DNA from: Thalassobaculum sp. OXR-137
GTDB taxonomy: Bacteria > Pseudomonadota > Alphaproteobacteria > Thalassobaculales > Thalassobaculaceae
Length of the DNA stretch: 64,000 nucleotides
NCBI RefSeq assembly: GCF_034377285.1
Contig: NZ_CP139715.1
Location: 4,448,001-4,512,000, forward strand
Direction of reading: 5' to 3'
Shown here one piece after another: positions 55,104-64,000 of the stretch (the stretch's first letter is position 1; each line of letters starts with the position of its first letter). The translations under genes and the position numbers were made by a program. Below the pieces are notes generated by a model. It was not told where the DNA came from. It saw only the letters and a program-made list of their open reading frames with translations, and ran no database searches.

Positions 55104-55657
55104 CAGCCACGCTCCCGATCCAGAACGGCGGGGGTGTCGTCATGGGCCTCGTAGGCCTGCATGTCGTTCTCCACGTAGCTCGGCGTTTTGCCGAGGGCGA
55201 CGCTGACGATCTCGTCGATCAGGGCGATCAGCAGGATCAGCGAGCCGAGCGCCATGGCCGAGCGCGGGATCCAGAAGGGTATGGCCAGGAGGCCCGGGCT
55301 TATGTCGTGGAATTTGTAGGAGAAATAGACCAGGTCGACCGAATAGTACGTCATGAAGCCCATGATCACGGCGAACACCGCGAGGCTCCACAGATGGGCC
55401 AGACGGTCGGCCAGCCCCGTCGCCAGCCGGGTCAGCAGCGTGACCCGGATATGGGCGCCGTGGCGAAAGGTGTAGGCAAGGCCGAGAAACGTCGAGGCCG
55501 CCAGGCAGAAGCCGGCGCTCTCGGTGGAATCCACGACGATGTGCTTGGGAAAGAAGCGGGCGACGACCTGGGCGATGATCGTCAGCGCGATCCCCACCAG
55601 AAAAATGGCCGACAGATAGCCGCTCCAGAGATAGAGCCGGTCGAGAGCTTGGCGCAT
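55103..55657 (-). CDS. TRAP transporter small permease (DctQ type)
   Basis: The product is 184 aa with four membrane segments. The DctQ pattern ARFFPKHIVVDSTESAGFCLAASTFLGLAYTFRHGAHIRVTLL is typical. It binds the large permease. The stop touches the next gene's start. Confidence 0.92.
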   Translation of the reverse strand: MRQALDRLYLWSGYLSAIFLVGIALTIIAQVVARFFPKHIVVDSTESAGFCLAASTFLGLAYTFRHGAHIRVTLLTRLATGLADRLAHLWSLAVFAVIMGFMTYYSVDLVYFSYKFHDISPGLLAIPFWIPRSAMALGSLILLIALIDEIVSVALGKTPSYVENDMQAYEAHDDTPAVLDRERG

Positions 55658-55739
55658 GGCGCGCGTCCTGCGGTGTAAGTCACGGGGGCAAACGAAAACC
55701 GCCGGCCCCCGAGACGGGAGCCGGCGGCGGCACGCTGGG

Positions 55740-56720
55740 TTACTGCAGCGCGAGGTAGCGGTCGAGAACCGCGGCGGCCTCGGGGCTGGCGTCCTTGCGC
55801 CAGTTGTCCATCATCACCTTGCCGATTTCCTTCATCTTGGCGATGACGGTCGGCGGGGCGCTGGCGGTGGCCATGCCGTTGTCCTGGAGGGTCTTCATCT
55901 GCGCGGCGGTGGTCTGCGCGCTCATCTCCCAGCCGCGCAGCTCGGCGGCCTCGGCGGCCTTCAGGATGGCCATCTGCTCCTCGACCGGCAGAGCCGAGAA
56001 GTAGGACTCGTTCACCACGACGGCGTTCTTGGAGAAGATCGCGCCGGCATAGGTGAAGTTGGAGGTGTTGTCCCAGGCCTGGATGTCGATACCGGTCTGC
56101 GGGCTGGTGAACAGCGCCTCGATCAGGCCGGTGGAGAAGGCCTGCGGGATTTCAGCGAAGGGCAGGATGGTGGCGTTGAAGCCGAGCATCTCGCCCATCT
56201 GCTGGGTGGCGGTGGAGTAGATGCGCAGCTTCTTGTCCTTGAAGTCCTCCACACCGTTCACCGGGAACTTGGTGTAGAAGCCCTGGCCCGGCCACGGGGC
56301 GTAGTACAGGATCCGCAGACCCTGCTCGGCGAAGATCTTGTCGAAATAGCCCTTCTGCATGTCCTTCAGCAGCCACGCCTCGGTGTAGTTGGCGGCGATG
56401 AAGGGCAGGCCGGCGAGGACGTACATCGGATCCTCGTTGCCGTAGACGCCGAGGCGGATTTCGCCGATCGGGATCTGGCCACGCTGCAGCGCCGTCTTGA
56501 TGGCGTCGTGCTTGATCAGCGTGTCGTTCGAGTTGAGCTGAATCTTCAGCGAGGTCGTGGCTTCGACCTCCTCGATGAACTTCTTGATGTTCTGGGTGTG
56601 GAAGTTGCTGTCCGGATAGCCGGACGCCATGATCCACTCCGCCGCCGAGGCCGACCCGGCCGTCAGGGCGATGGAGGCGCCGACCACCGCCGACATGACC
56701 GTTTTCCTCAAGATCCCCAT
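55740..56720 (-). CDS. TRAP transporter substrate-binding protein (DctP type)
   Basis: The product is 326 aa with a signal peptide ending near ASAAE (about residue 23). The start MGILRK has AGGAGAG upstream. DctP patterns include KKFIEEVEATTSLKIQLNSND and GQIPIGEIRLGVYGNEDPMYV, and FYTKFPVNGVEDFKDKKLRIYS. The Arg that holds carboxylates is in the RLG/KLRIYS region. The substrate is unknown. It leads the three-gene transporter with 82 bases to the small permease. Confidence 0.93.
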   Translation of the reverse strand: MGILRKTVMSAVVGASIALTAGSASAAEWIMASGYPDSNFHTQNIKKFIEEVEATTSLKIQLNSNDTLIKHDAIKTALQRGQIPIGEIRLGVYGNEDPMYVLAGLPFIAANYTEAWLLKDMQKGYFDKIFAEQGLRILYYAPWPGQGFYTKFPVNGVEDFKDKKLRIYSTATQQMGEMLGFNATILPFAEIPQAFSTGLIEALFTSPQTGIDIQAWDNTSNFTYAGAIFSKNAVVVNESYFSALPVEEQMAILKAAEAAELRGWEMSAQTTAAQMKTLQDNGMATASAPPTVIAKMKEIGKVMMDNWRKDASPEAAAVLDRYLALQ

Positions 56721-56987
56721 AGTACTTCTCTCCTGAATGTCCATTGCCCCGACTTCGAGGGTCGGGCGCTTCGTTGCGTCATGCGGATAGGTCTCTCCCT
56801 TCCCCTGGTGCCGTCGCCGGCATATCGGGAGAGCGCACAGGCACGTCTCGCAAGTGCAAAAACGGGACCACGGCGCCGACCGGCGGCTTCCGGGAGAAGA
56901 CCACCCGCCCAAGGGACGGGCAGCCGCAATCGGTGCTCAATGATTGGACATTCCGTGCCCGATATCCAGGCACTCAATGCATCACGC

Positions 56988-57659
56988 TCAATAGGGCGGC
57001 GTGAAATCCGAGATTGGGCAGTCCGGCAGCACGTCCTCGATGGTCTCGCCCAGATCGATCTTCATATGGGTGGAGATCACATGGGTCAGGCCGTTCCCGT
57101 CGGAGAACGGCAGGTCGAGGCCGAGCACCTTGATATGGGCGAGGCCGTGCTGGGAGAGGAAGCCGCAGGCGACGCCGATGAACGGCTGGCGGTCCATCTC
57201 GGCGAAGTACTGGATCTCGGTCATCCGCCAGAGATCCGGGTTCGAGGAAAGCTCGCCCAGGGTCCGGTTGGCGTAGTCGACGCGCCACCACTCCACCAGC
57301 TTCACCCCCCAGAGGGTGAAGCGCAGGTTGAACGGATCGCGCTCGACCTTGGCGATGAAGATCCGGCCCAGCCAGTCGGCGAAATCCTCGAACTGGAAGT
57401 CGTCGCGCCGCGGCAGGAGCTCGCCGCGCCGGATGCGCATCCGCCACTGTGCCACCAGGCCGCGGAACGGTCCGAATGCCAGCACGTCGGAATCGATCGG
57501 GCACATGGTGTAGCGCCAATCGACCGGCGTGCTGCCTTCCTTGGCCACCGCGCCGAAGGTCGGTCTGCCGGGCTCGTCGCGGACGAAATCGTTGACCCGC
57601 GGCCCATCGTGCCGCGTTCGGAGACCGGCTCTCGCCACCCCTTCGGTCCTGTCGATCAC
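56988..57659 (-). CDS. PAS_5-type protein with N-terminal extension
   Basis: The product is about 223 aa from the GTG at 57659. The domain with VDWRYTMCPIDSDVLAFGPFRGLVAQWRMR and FADWLGRIFIAKVERDPFNLRFTLWGVKLVEWW is PAS_5-like and begins near residue 47. The first 45 residues are Arg-rich and may not all be translated; a start further downstream is possible. It lies five bases from the hmgA stop on the same strand, so co-transcription with hmgA is likely. It resembles the PAS protein at 34732 in fold only. Confidence 0.65.
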   Translation of the reverse strand: MIDRTEGVARAGLRTRHDGPRVNDFVRDEPGRPTFGAVAKEGSTPVDWRYTMCPIDSDVLAFGPFRGLVAQWRMRIRRGELLPRRDDFQFEDFADWLGRIFIAKVERDPFNLRFTLWGVKLVEWWRVDYANRTLGELSSNPDLWRMTEIQYFAEMDRQPFIGVACGFLSQHGLAHIKVLGLDLPFSDGNGLTHVISTHMKIDLGETIEDVLPDCPISDFTPPY

Positions 57660-57664
57660 CGCGC

Positions 57665-59035
57665 CTAGTCCCCGTTCCAGACCGGCCGGTCCGGGTCGAA
57701 ATGGTTGCGCAGCGGCCGCCAGCAGTCGGGATATTTCACCTGCAGGGTCGGCAGCGCAGCGGCGTAGCGGGTAAGCTGCTGCGGGAACCGGGTCTCGAAC
57801 ATGAAGGCCAGGGTGTTCTCCAGCTTCTGCGGCGTCAGCTCCTTCACCGACGCGCCGTAGAACGCCTCCGCGTCGGGTCCGTGGGGCAGCATCATGTTGT
57901 GCAGCGACATGCCGCCCGGCACGAAGCCCTGGGGCTTGGCGTCGTACACGCCCTCGATCAGCCCCATGAACTCGCTCATCACGTTCATGTGGTACCAGGG
58001 CGGCCGGAAGCTGTCCTCGGCCACCAGCCAGCGCGGCGGGAAGATCACGAAGTCGATATTCGCCGTCCCCGGCGTGCCCGAGGGCGCCGTTAGTACCGTG
58101 AAGATCGACGGATCGGCGTGGTCGTTCAGGATCGGCCCGACCGGCGAGAAATGGCGCAGGTTGTACTTGTACGGCGCGTAGTTGCCGTGCCACGCCACCA
58201 CGTCCAGGGGCGAGTGGTCGATCTCGCAGGCGTTGAAGCTGCCGCCCCATTTGACGACGATCCGGTGGGCGGTGCCGTCGCGCCGCTCATAGGCGGCCAC
58301 GGGGGAGAGGAAGTCGCGCCGGTTGGCCAGGCAGTTCGCCCCGATCGGCCCGCGTTCCGGACAGGTGAAGTGGTCGCCGTAATTCTCGCAGATATAGCCG
58401 CGTGCCTGATCGTCACCCGCGAGCATGACCTTGAACTTGATGCCGCGCGGCAGCACCGCGATCTCGCCCGGCGCGATGTCGAGCACGCCCATTTCGGTGA
58501 AGATCCGCAACGCCCCGAGTTCGGGCACCACCAGCATCTCGCCATCGGCGTTCCAGAACACCTCGGCGTCCATGCTCTCGGTCACCGCGTAGGTGTGGAT
58601 GGCGAAGCCGGTCTGGGTATGCACGTCGCCGCCGGTGGAGATGGTGCGCATGCCGGTCAGGAAGGTGCCGGCATCGGCCGGAATCGGGGCGGGGTCCCAG
58701 CGCATCGGCGCCAGCGGCAGGTCGCTCTCCCCAACCGTCGGGGCGGAGCGCCAGTGCGGCAGCTCGATCCGCGTCATGTCGCCGATATGCTGAACCGTCG
58801 GCCGCATCCGGTAGAGCCAGGAGCGCTTGTTGGTCTCGCGCGGCGCGGTGAAGGGCGTGCCGGAAAGCTGCTCGGCATACAGACCGTAGGGGCAGCGCTG
58901 CGGCGAGTTCTGGCCGATCGGCAGCGCGCCCTCGAGCGCCTCGGTCTCGAAGTCGTTGCCGAAGCCGGGCATGTAGCCTTCGTTGTATTTCGCCCGGCTG
59001 GCGGCGCGGAAGATGCGGGTCGATTGCTCGTTCAT
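57665..59035 (-). CDS. hmgA: Homogentisate 1,2-dioxygenase
   Basis: The product is 456 aa. Iron ligands His and Glu are in [12 protein letters not shown] and the second His in [12 protein letters not shown]. The N-terminus [20 protein letters not shown] is the family start. It opens the aromatic ring of homogentisate in tyrosine catabolism. The start MNEQSTR is chosen since the family begins shortly after. No maleylacetoacetate isomerase or fumarylacetoacetase gene is next to it here. Confidence 0.97.
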   Translation of the reverse strand: MNEQSTRIFRAASRAKYNEGYMPGFGNDFETEALEGALPIGQNSPQRCPYGLYAEQLSGTPFTAPRETNKRSWLYRMRPTVQHIGDMTRIELPHWRSAPTVGESDLPLAPMRWDPAPIPADAGTFLTGMRTISTGGDVHTQTGFAIHTYAVTESMDAEVFWNADGEMLVVPELGALRIFTEMGVLDIAPGEIAVLPRGIKFKVMLAGDDQARGYICENYGDHFTCPERGPIGANCLANRRDFLSPVAAYERRDGTAHRIVVKWGGSFNACEIDHSPLDVVAWHGNYAPYKYNLRHFSPVGPILNDHADPSIFTVLTAPSGTPGTANIDFVIFPPRWLVAEDSFRPPWYHMNVMSEFMGLIEGVYDAKPQGFVPGGMSLHNMMLPHGPDAEAFYGASVKELTPQKLENTLAFMFETRFPQQLTRYAAALPTLQVKYPDCWRPLRNHFDPDRPVWNGD

Positions 59036-59236
59036 GGCGCCCTCTCGGGGGGTTGGTGCGAACCAGGGTAACGGGCGAGTCATTCCACCGCCGCAGCCGG
59101 CCGAGAGCAAGGCAATAGTGCATTGCGACCTTAAGTGTCGCATCCGGATCCGGTCGCCACCCCCAAATCGGATAGCCTCGGGCACTTCACGCTGATAGCC
59201 TCTCGCCGGTCGGTTGCGGATTGGGCGAGGTCCTCC

Positions 59237-60082
59237 ATGCATCGTTTTCTTATCACCCTGGCTGCGGCCGGGCTGAACCTCCTGTGCGTTTCCTCCATCT
59301 CCCTGGCCGCCGACACACCGGTCGAGCGCGGCGCCTATCTGATGAACGCGGTGGCCGCCTGCGGCAACTGTCACACCCCGTTCGGCCCGCAGGGTCCCGA
59401 CATGAGCAAAGCGCTCTCCGGCCGGCTGATGGAAGACAACGCCGTCTGGACGGTCTACGCCTCCAACATCACGCCGGACATGGAAACCGGCATCGGCGGC
59501 TGGAGCGACGCGGAGATCGTCCGCGCCATCCGCGAGGGTGTGCGGCCCGACGGCAGCGTGATCGGCCCGCCGATGCCCATCGGCCTGTATCGTGGGATGT
59601 CGGACGCCGACGCGATGGCGCTGGTGGCCTATCTACGCAGCCTCCCGGCGGTGAAGAACGAAACCCCGGCGAGCGTCTACCGGGTGCCGGTGCCGCCGAG
59701 CTGGGGGCCGCCGGTCGGTCATGTCGCCGCGCCGGATCCGGCGGATGCCGTCGCCTATGGCGGCTATCTGGCGGGCCCGGTCGCCCATTGCGTGGAGTGT
59801 CACTCAAGCCCCGGCGCCACCGGCGCGCCGGACGTCGTGAATGCGCTCGGCGGCGGCGGGCTGAAGTTCCAGGGCCCGTGGGGCGAGAGCGTGGCGCCGA
59901 ACCTGACGCCGCTCGGCCTGGCCGACTGGACCGACGCGGAGATCGCCACAGCGGTACGCTCCGGCGTGGCCAAGGACGGCCGCAAGCTGCTGCCGCCGAT
60001 GGGCTACGGGTATTACGCGCACATGTCCGACAGCGACATGGCGGCGATCATCGCGTATTTGCGGTCTTTGCCGGAGAAATGA
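59237..60082 (+). CDS. Dihaem cytochrome c
   Basis: The product is 281 aa with a signal peptide ending near SLAAD (about residue 25). Two haem sites are CGNCH (42-46) and CVECH (185-189), each in its own cytochrome c domain with late Met ligand candidates (PPMPIG, PPMGYG). It transfers electrons in the periplasm, perhaps from an alcohol or aldehyde dehydrogenase. It is divergent from hmgA, with no obvious dehydrogenase gene beside it. Confidence 0.92.
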   Translation: MHRFLITLAAAGLNLLCVSSISLAADTPVERGAYLMNAVAACGNCHTPFGPQGPDMSKALSGRLMEDNAVWTVYASNITPDMETGIGGWSDAEIVRAIREGVRPDGSVIGPPMPIGLYRGMSDADAMALVAYLRSLPAVKNETPASVYRVPVPPSWGPPVGHVAAPDPADAVAYGGYLAGPVAHCVECHSSPGATGAPDVVNALGGGGLKFQGPWGESVAPNLTPLGLADWTDAEIATAVRSGVAKDGRKLLPPMGYGYYAHMSDSDMAAIIAYLRSLPEK

Positions 60083-60100
60083 CGGCGCTCAAGCGCCGTC
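60081..60100 (+). terminator. Hairpin at the end of the cytochrome c gene
   Basis: GACGGCGCT and AGCGCCGTC form a perfect 9-base inverted repeat starting at the stop codon. There is no U-tract, so its strength as a terminator is uncertain. Confidence 0.45.
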
Positions 60101-60337
60101 ATCCTGACGCAAATCAGGATCCTCGCGACGTCGGACGAGCTGCCGGCTTGATCCTGAAACGATCCCGGATTTAATCCGGGACAGGATGACGGGAGGGGTG
60201 GTGCGTCCGTTCGCACCCTCAACCGTCGTCCTGACGAACGTCAGGACCAAGCCGCCTCCGCCGGGACCCGGAGCCGCGGCGGGGCCACGGTCCCGGTCTT
60301 GCCCCGGAACGGGTCCGGGGACAAACCGGGATGACGG
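60097..60337. repeat. Two GTCATCC/GTCGTCC-type palindromic units
   Basis: Unit one (60097-60191) has outer arms CGTCATCCTG/CAGGATGACG with inner hairpins ATCCTGA/TCAGGAT and TCCCGGAT/ATCCGGGA. Unit two (60224-60337) starts CGTCGTCCTGACG and ends CCGGGATGACGG, with GTCCTGAC/GTCAGGAC and CCCCGGAAC/GTCCGGGG-type hairpins. These are related by core to the hairpin at 43035. Confidence 0.65.
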
Positions 60338-60353
60338 GTTGCGAGTAGTTGGA

Positions 60354-62744
60354 TCACCGCCCCAGACAGGCCGTCGCGGCCATATCCACGATGGACGCGG
60401 TGTCGATGCCGTAATGGGCGTAGACGTCCGGGATGTCGCCTGACTGGCCGAACCCAGTGACGCCCAGCGGATAGACCCGCCGGCCGGTGGCGGAACCGAG
60501 CCAGCTCAGGGTCGCCGGGTGGCCGTCCTGGGCCGTCACCAGGGACGCGCCCGGCGCCAGCTTCGACAGCACCTTCTCCACATGGCTAGACCCGGGTCCG
60601 CTGCCATTGCGGCCACGCAGGCTCTTCTGCCAGCCGTGATACAGCCGGTCGACCGACGGCACCGCCAGCACGCCCAGGCCCGGAATGTCGTCGGCCATCT
60701 GCTCGTAGGCCGCCATCACCTCGGGGGCCACCGCGCCGGTATAGACCAGCGCCAGCTCGGCCTCCGGTCCCGGCTCGACCTGCCAATAGGCGCCGGCCAG
60801 GATGTCCGCGATCATCTCGTCGTCGAGCTTGCGGTCCGGCTGCTCCAGGGAGCGGGTGGACAGGCGCAGATAGACCGAGCCGCCCTTCTCTTCCTGCATG
60901 TGCTCGAAGCCCCAGCGCATGATCTGCGCCAGCTCGTCGGCATAGGCCGGCTCAAAACTGGTGAGTCCCGGCTGGCCGAGACCGATCAGCGGGGTGGAGA
61001 TCGACTGGTGCGCCCCACCCTCCGGCGCCAGAGTCACGCCGGACGGCGTGGCGACCAGCATGAAGCGGGCATCCTGATAGCAGGCGTAGTTCAGGGCATC
61101 CAGGCCGCGGGCGATGAAAGGATCGTACAGCGTGCCCACCGGCAGCAGCCGCGTGCCGAACAGCGGCCCGGACAGGCCCAGCGCCGCCAGCAGGATGAAC
61201 AGGTTGTTCTCGGCGATGCCCAGTTCCATGTGCTGGCCGCCGCCGTGGCGCATCCATTTCTGGGCCGAGGCCACCTGCTCCTGGCGGAACACGTCGTTGC
61301 GCACGTCGAGGGAGAAGATGCCGCGCTGGTTCACCCAGGCGCCGAGATTGGTCGACACCGTCACGTCCGGCGAGGTGGTGACGATGCGCGAGGCGAGGGC
61401 GGAGTTGCCGCGCGACAGCTCGTGCAGCACCGAGCCGAAGGCCATCTGGGTGGAGATCGTCTTCTGCCCGCGGATCGGCAGGACCGACGGGATCTCGACC
61501 TTGTCGGCCTTGTGGATGCGCGAACCCGGCGCGTTGAAATCCACCACCTGCACGAACTCGCGCAGAGTGCCCTCGTCCACCCCGGCCTTGGCGAACGGCT
61601 CCCACTCCTCGCCGTCCTCGATACCGTGATCCGCCTTGAAGCGGGCCATCTGGTCGGGGGTCATCAGGCCGGAGTGGTTGTCCTTATGGCCGCCGAGCGG
61701 GGTGTTGTAGCCCTTGACCGTATAGGCGATGAAGCAGCGCGGCCGGTCGTCGGTGACGCCGTGGAACGCCTCGAGCACCGCCTCCATGTCCTGGCCGGCC
61801 AGGTTGGTCATCAGCTTGTGCAGCTCGACGTCGTCGTGATCCTCCAGGATCGCCTTGATGCCGGTGACGCCGCGCAGGTCCTTCTTCAGGTGGTCGCGCC
61901 ACACGCCCGGCTCCCCCGCCCCGCCCTTGAAGGTGAGGGCCGAGTAGAGGTCGTTCGGGCATTCGTCGATCCAGTTGCGCAAGGTGTCGCCGCCTGGCTG
62001 GGTGAAGACCCGCTCCAGCCGCTTGCCGTATTTCAGCATGACGACTTCCCAGTCCACCGTGCCGAAGAACTGGCGGATCTTCTGGAAAAGGCCGTCGGAG
62101 ACCACCCCGTCCAGGCTCTGGCGGTTGTAGTCGATCACCCACCACAGGTTCCGGACGTCGTATTTCCAGCCCTCCAGCATCGCCTCGTAGACGTTGCCCT
62201 CGTCGAGCTCGGCATCACCCACCAGGGCGACCATGCGGCCGGGCGCCTCGCCGGCGCGCTCCGGGTCCTGGACCAGGTGCTGCATGCGGACATAGTCCTG
62301 CACCATGGAGGAGAACAGCGTCATCGCCACGCCGAGACCGACCGAGCCGGTGGAGAAATCGACCTCGTCGGCATCCTTGGTGCGCGACGGATAGGACTGG
62401 GCACCGCCATAGCCGCGGAAGCGCTGGAGCTGGTCCACCGACTGGCGGCCCATCATGTACTGGATGGCGTGGAAGACCGGGCTGGCATGGGGCTTCACGG
62501 CGACCCGGTCCTGCGGGCGCAGCACGTCGAAATACAGCGCGCTCATGATGGTGTTGAGCGAGGCGCAGGACGCCTGGTGGCCGCCGACCTTGAGCCCGTC
62601 GCGGCTGTCGCGGATGTGGTTGGCGTTGTGGATTGTCCACATCGCCAGCCACAGGACCTTGCGTTCCAGCGCGGTCATGATCTCGAGCTTCTGGGGGTCG
62701 ATGAGACCGCCGCCAGGGACCGCGTTCGCTGCCCGCTTCGCCAT
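60354..62744 (-). CDS. AceE-like transketolase-family enzyme
   Basis: The product is 796 aa. The thiamine diphosphate motif is GDAELDEGNVYEAMLEGWKY...WWVIDYNRQSLDG, and a later pyrimidine domain has FGSVLHELSR and MELGIAENNLFILLAALGLSG. It resembles homodimeric pyruvate dehydrogenase E1 (AceE) and is commonly annotated as transketolase. There is no E2 or E3 gene next to it. The reaction is open: pyruvate or another 2-keto acid decarboxylation or ketol transfer. Confidence 0.88.
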   Translation of the reverse strand: MAKRAANAVPGGGLIDPQKLEIMTALERKVLWLAMWTIHNANHIRDSRDGLKVGGHQASCASLNTIMSALYFDVLRPQDRVAVKPHASPVFHAIQYMMGRQSVDQLQRFRGYGGAQSYPSRTKDADEVDFSTGSVGLGVAMTLFSSMVQDYVRMQHLVQDPERAGEAPGRMVALVGDAELDEGNVYEAMLEGWKYDVRNLWWVIDYNRQSLDGVVSDGLFQKIRQFFGTVDWEVVMLKYGKRLERVFTQPGGDTLRNWIDECPNDLYSALTFKGGAGEPGVWRDHLKKDLRGVTGIKAILEDHDDVELHKLMTNLAGQDMEAVLEAFHGVTDDRPRCFIAYTVKGYNTPLGGHKDNHSGLMTPDQMARFKADHGIEDGEEWEPFAKAGVDEGTLREFVQVVDFNAPGSRIHKADKVEIPSVLPIRGQKTISTQMAFGSVLHELSRGNSALASRIVTTSPDVTVSTNLGAWVNQRGIFSLDVRNDVFRQEQVASAQKWMRHGGGQHMELGIAENNLFILLAALGLSGPLFGTRLLPVGTLYDPFIARGLDALNYACYQDARFMLVATPSGVTLAPEGGAHQSISTPLIGLGQPGLTSFEPAYADELAQIMRWGFEHMQEEKGGSVYLRLSTRSLEQPDRKLDDEMIADILAGAYWQVEPGPEAELALVYTGAVAPEVMAAYEQMADDIPGLGVLAVPSVDRLYHGWQKSLRGRNGSGPGSSHVEKVLSKLAPGASLVTAQDGHPATLSWLGSATGRRVYPLGVTGFGQSGDIPDVYAHYGIDTASIVDMAATACLGR

Positions 62745-62818
62745 GTCGATACCTTTCCACCGGTTGACGCCCCCGTTCTACCAAGGGGACGCAGACCCGT
62801 CGATGTCAGGAAGTTGCG

Positions 62819-64000
62819 TCAGAAGCGCAAGGTCGCTCCGAGGGTGAGAACGTCGATCGAGCCCTCGTAGGAACCGCGCAGCGTGCCGGCGGCAGCCTCC
62901 GAGTGATCCATCCTGGAGCTCTCGACGAAGATATGGGTGTAGCCGGCCGACACCGTCCAGCGCGGATCGATCCGGTAGTCGGCGCCGAGGGAGACCCAGT
63001 ACCGGTCGTTGTCCGGCATCCGTGGCGTGCGGAAGTTCTGCTCCGTCGGGCTCTGATCGTAGGCGACGCCCGTCCGCAAGGTCCAGGCGTCGGTCGGGCG
63101 CCAGGTCGCGCCCAGAGCGACGAAGATCGTGTCGTTCCAGTTCTGCGGGGTCACCGCGTCCGGCTGGGCCGGGTTGTCGAAGACGAACCGCAGCTCGTCG
63201 AAGCGGCTCCATCCGGTCCAGACCACGTCCCCCATGACGGCGACCGTGTCGGTGATGTCATGATGGACGCTGAGGCCGATGGTCTCCGGCAAGGTGACCT
63301 CGGCCGATCCTGGGGAATCGGTAAAGGCGCCGCCGGAGGTCAGGATGGCGGCATTGGCCGGCACGTCGAAATCGGCGTCGCCCTCGACCTTCAGCCGGAC
63401 CTGACTGCGCCAGGACAGCCCGATCCGGGTGCCCTTCACCGGTTCGTAGAGGAGTCCCGCGGTCGCCCCCATGCCCCAGTCGCTGCCCTGCAGGTCGATT
63501 TTCCCGTCCGCCTGCTGCGGCAGGGCACCGAAAGAAGAACAGGGTCCGAGACCGATCGTGCCGACGCAGACCGACCCGAAATCGATCGCGTTCGTCAGCC
63601 GCGACTGAGCGTAGGTGACGACCGGCCCGCCGCCGATGCTGAGCCGGTCGCTGATCTTCAGCGAGGCGACCCCGGTGATCGACACGGTCTGAAGTTCCGA
63701 GGTGATCGCGTGGTAGCGACCGACCCAGTCGTCGTCATAGGAGGTGACGAGGCCGAACGGCACGTTGAGCGCCAGACCGAGATTGACCCGGTCGGAGATC
63801 GTCGCGACCAGATAGGCGCTCGGAACGGCCACCGGCGACCCGGCGTCGCCCCCGTCCCCGCGCGATACCGGGCCTCCCGTGGCGTCGGTGGCCGAGCCGC
63901 TGAACTCGATCTGCGGCGAGATCGGCGAGACGGCAGCCTGGGCCTGGGGCGCGTCGAACAGCGCGATACCGGCGGGGTTGTAGAACAGGATGGACGCATC
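62819..64000 (-). CDS. FadL-type outer-membrane transporter, N-terminus cut by window edge
   Basis: The frame is open to base 64000 and reads DASILFYNPAGIALFD at the edge, the NPAG motif of FadL near the N-terminus of the mature protein. Downstream come outer-membrane beta strands (PSAYLVATISDRVNLGLALN, GIGLSW-like RIGLSWRSQVRL) and the C-terminal Phe ending in LGATLRF. FadL proteins pass hydrophobic compounds such as long-chain fatty acids or aromatics. At least 393 residues are visible; the signal peptide is outside. Confidence 0.9.
   Translation of the reverse strand, partial: DASILFYNPAGIALFDAPQAQAAVSPISPQIEFSGSATDATGGPVSRGDGGDAGSPVAVPSAYLVATISDRVNLGLALNVPFGLVTSYDDDWVGRYHAITSELQTVSITGVASLKISDRLSIGGGPVVTYAQSRLTNAIDFGSVCVGTIGLGPCSSFGALPQQADGKIDLQGSDWGMGATAGLLYEPVKGTRIGLSWRSQVRLKVEGDADFDVPANAAILTSGGAFTDSPGSAEVTLPETIGLSVHHDITDTVAVMGDVVWTGWSRFDELRFVFDNPAQPDAVTPQNWNDTIFVALGATWRPTDAWTLRTGVAYDQSPTEQNFRTPRMPDNDRYWVSLGADYRIDPRWTVSAGYTHIFVESSRMDHSEAAAGTLRGSYEGSIDVLTLGATLRF

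Overview
The window is high-GC, densely coded DNA from an alphaproteobacterium, most likely a Rhodospirillales-type marine or soil heterotroph. This rests on the ribosomal order rpsF-rpsR-DUF2232-rplI, the pair yicC-gmk, genes of alphaproteobacterial type (DUF2794, DUF3126, PAS_5), an alphaproteobacterial LexA box (GTTC-N7-GTTC) and a general-stress EcfG-type promoter (GGAAC-N16-CGTT). I cannot name the genus. No rRNA, tRNA, CRISPR array, prophage or transposase was seen; this reads as ordinary chromosome with a few accessory blocks.

Layout. 1-600: start of a His-rich PadR regulator with a large palindromic operator. 600-4536: a YceI protein, then a tight four-gene run (dehydrogenase, pterin-synthase-like protein, glycosyltransferase, methyltransferase) that looks like an uncharacterised pterin-modifying pathway. 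4754-6344: gmk and yicC. 7388-12859: fatty-acid and cell-wall block mltG-fabF-acpP-fabG-fabD plus ppk2. 13146-15544: rpsF-rpsR-DUF2232-rplI. 15928-18491: a phosphonate/phosphite-type ABC transporter. 18771-20300: dnaB, followed by a repeat and an isolated very small gene. 20868-24952: secreted esterase, MFS exporter, lipoprotein, hydratase. 25055-32179: alr-mlaE-mlaF-radA-cvpA-purF-SDR, closely packed on the plus strand. 32192-39741: minus-strand block of sensor kinase, PAS protein, cupin, small protein, der, bamB and a YfgM-like TPR protein. 40041-43020: small conserved proteins, one under an apparent SOS promoter, a PilZ protein and an SDR. 43242-50459: mixed metabolism (nucleoside hydrolase, sulfotransferase, YcaC/LysR pair, guaA, GNAT). 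50678-52703: DUF3830-racemase-PuuE cluster, probably ureide or hydantoin catabolism. 52823-53716: duplicated PRC-barrel stress protein. 53799-56720: TRAP transporter. 56988-60082: PAS protein, homogentisate dioxygenase, dihaem cytochrome c. 60354-62744: AceE-like transketolase. 62819-64000: FadL-type porin cut by the window edge.

A dispersed palindromic repeat recurs at least five times in gaps between genes (4559, 7196, 15651, 20301, 40410). It has an outer module (CCCTTCGACACG... paired with ...CGTGTCGAAGGG) and an inner module (CGTCATCCCGAACTCG... paired with its complement). It twice sits between convergent genes and may act as a transcription stop.

The best candidates for something new are the pterin-type cluster, whose synthase-like protein has lost its catalytic triad; the 25-codon gene at 20590-20667 with a perfect Shine-Dalgarno and its own terminator; and the SOS-type promoter in front of a small zinc-ribbon protein at 40692.
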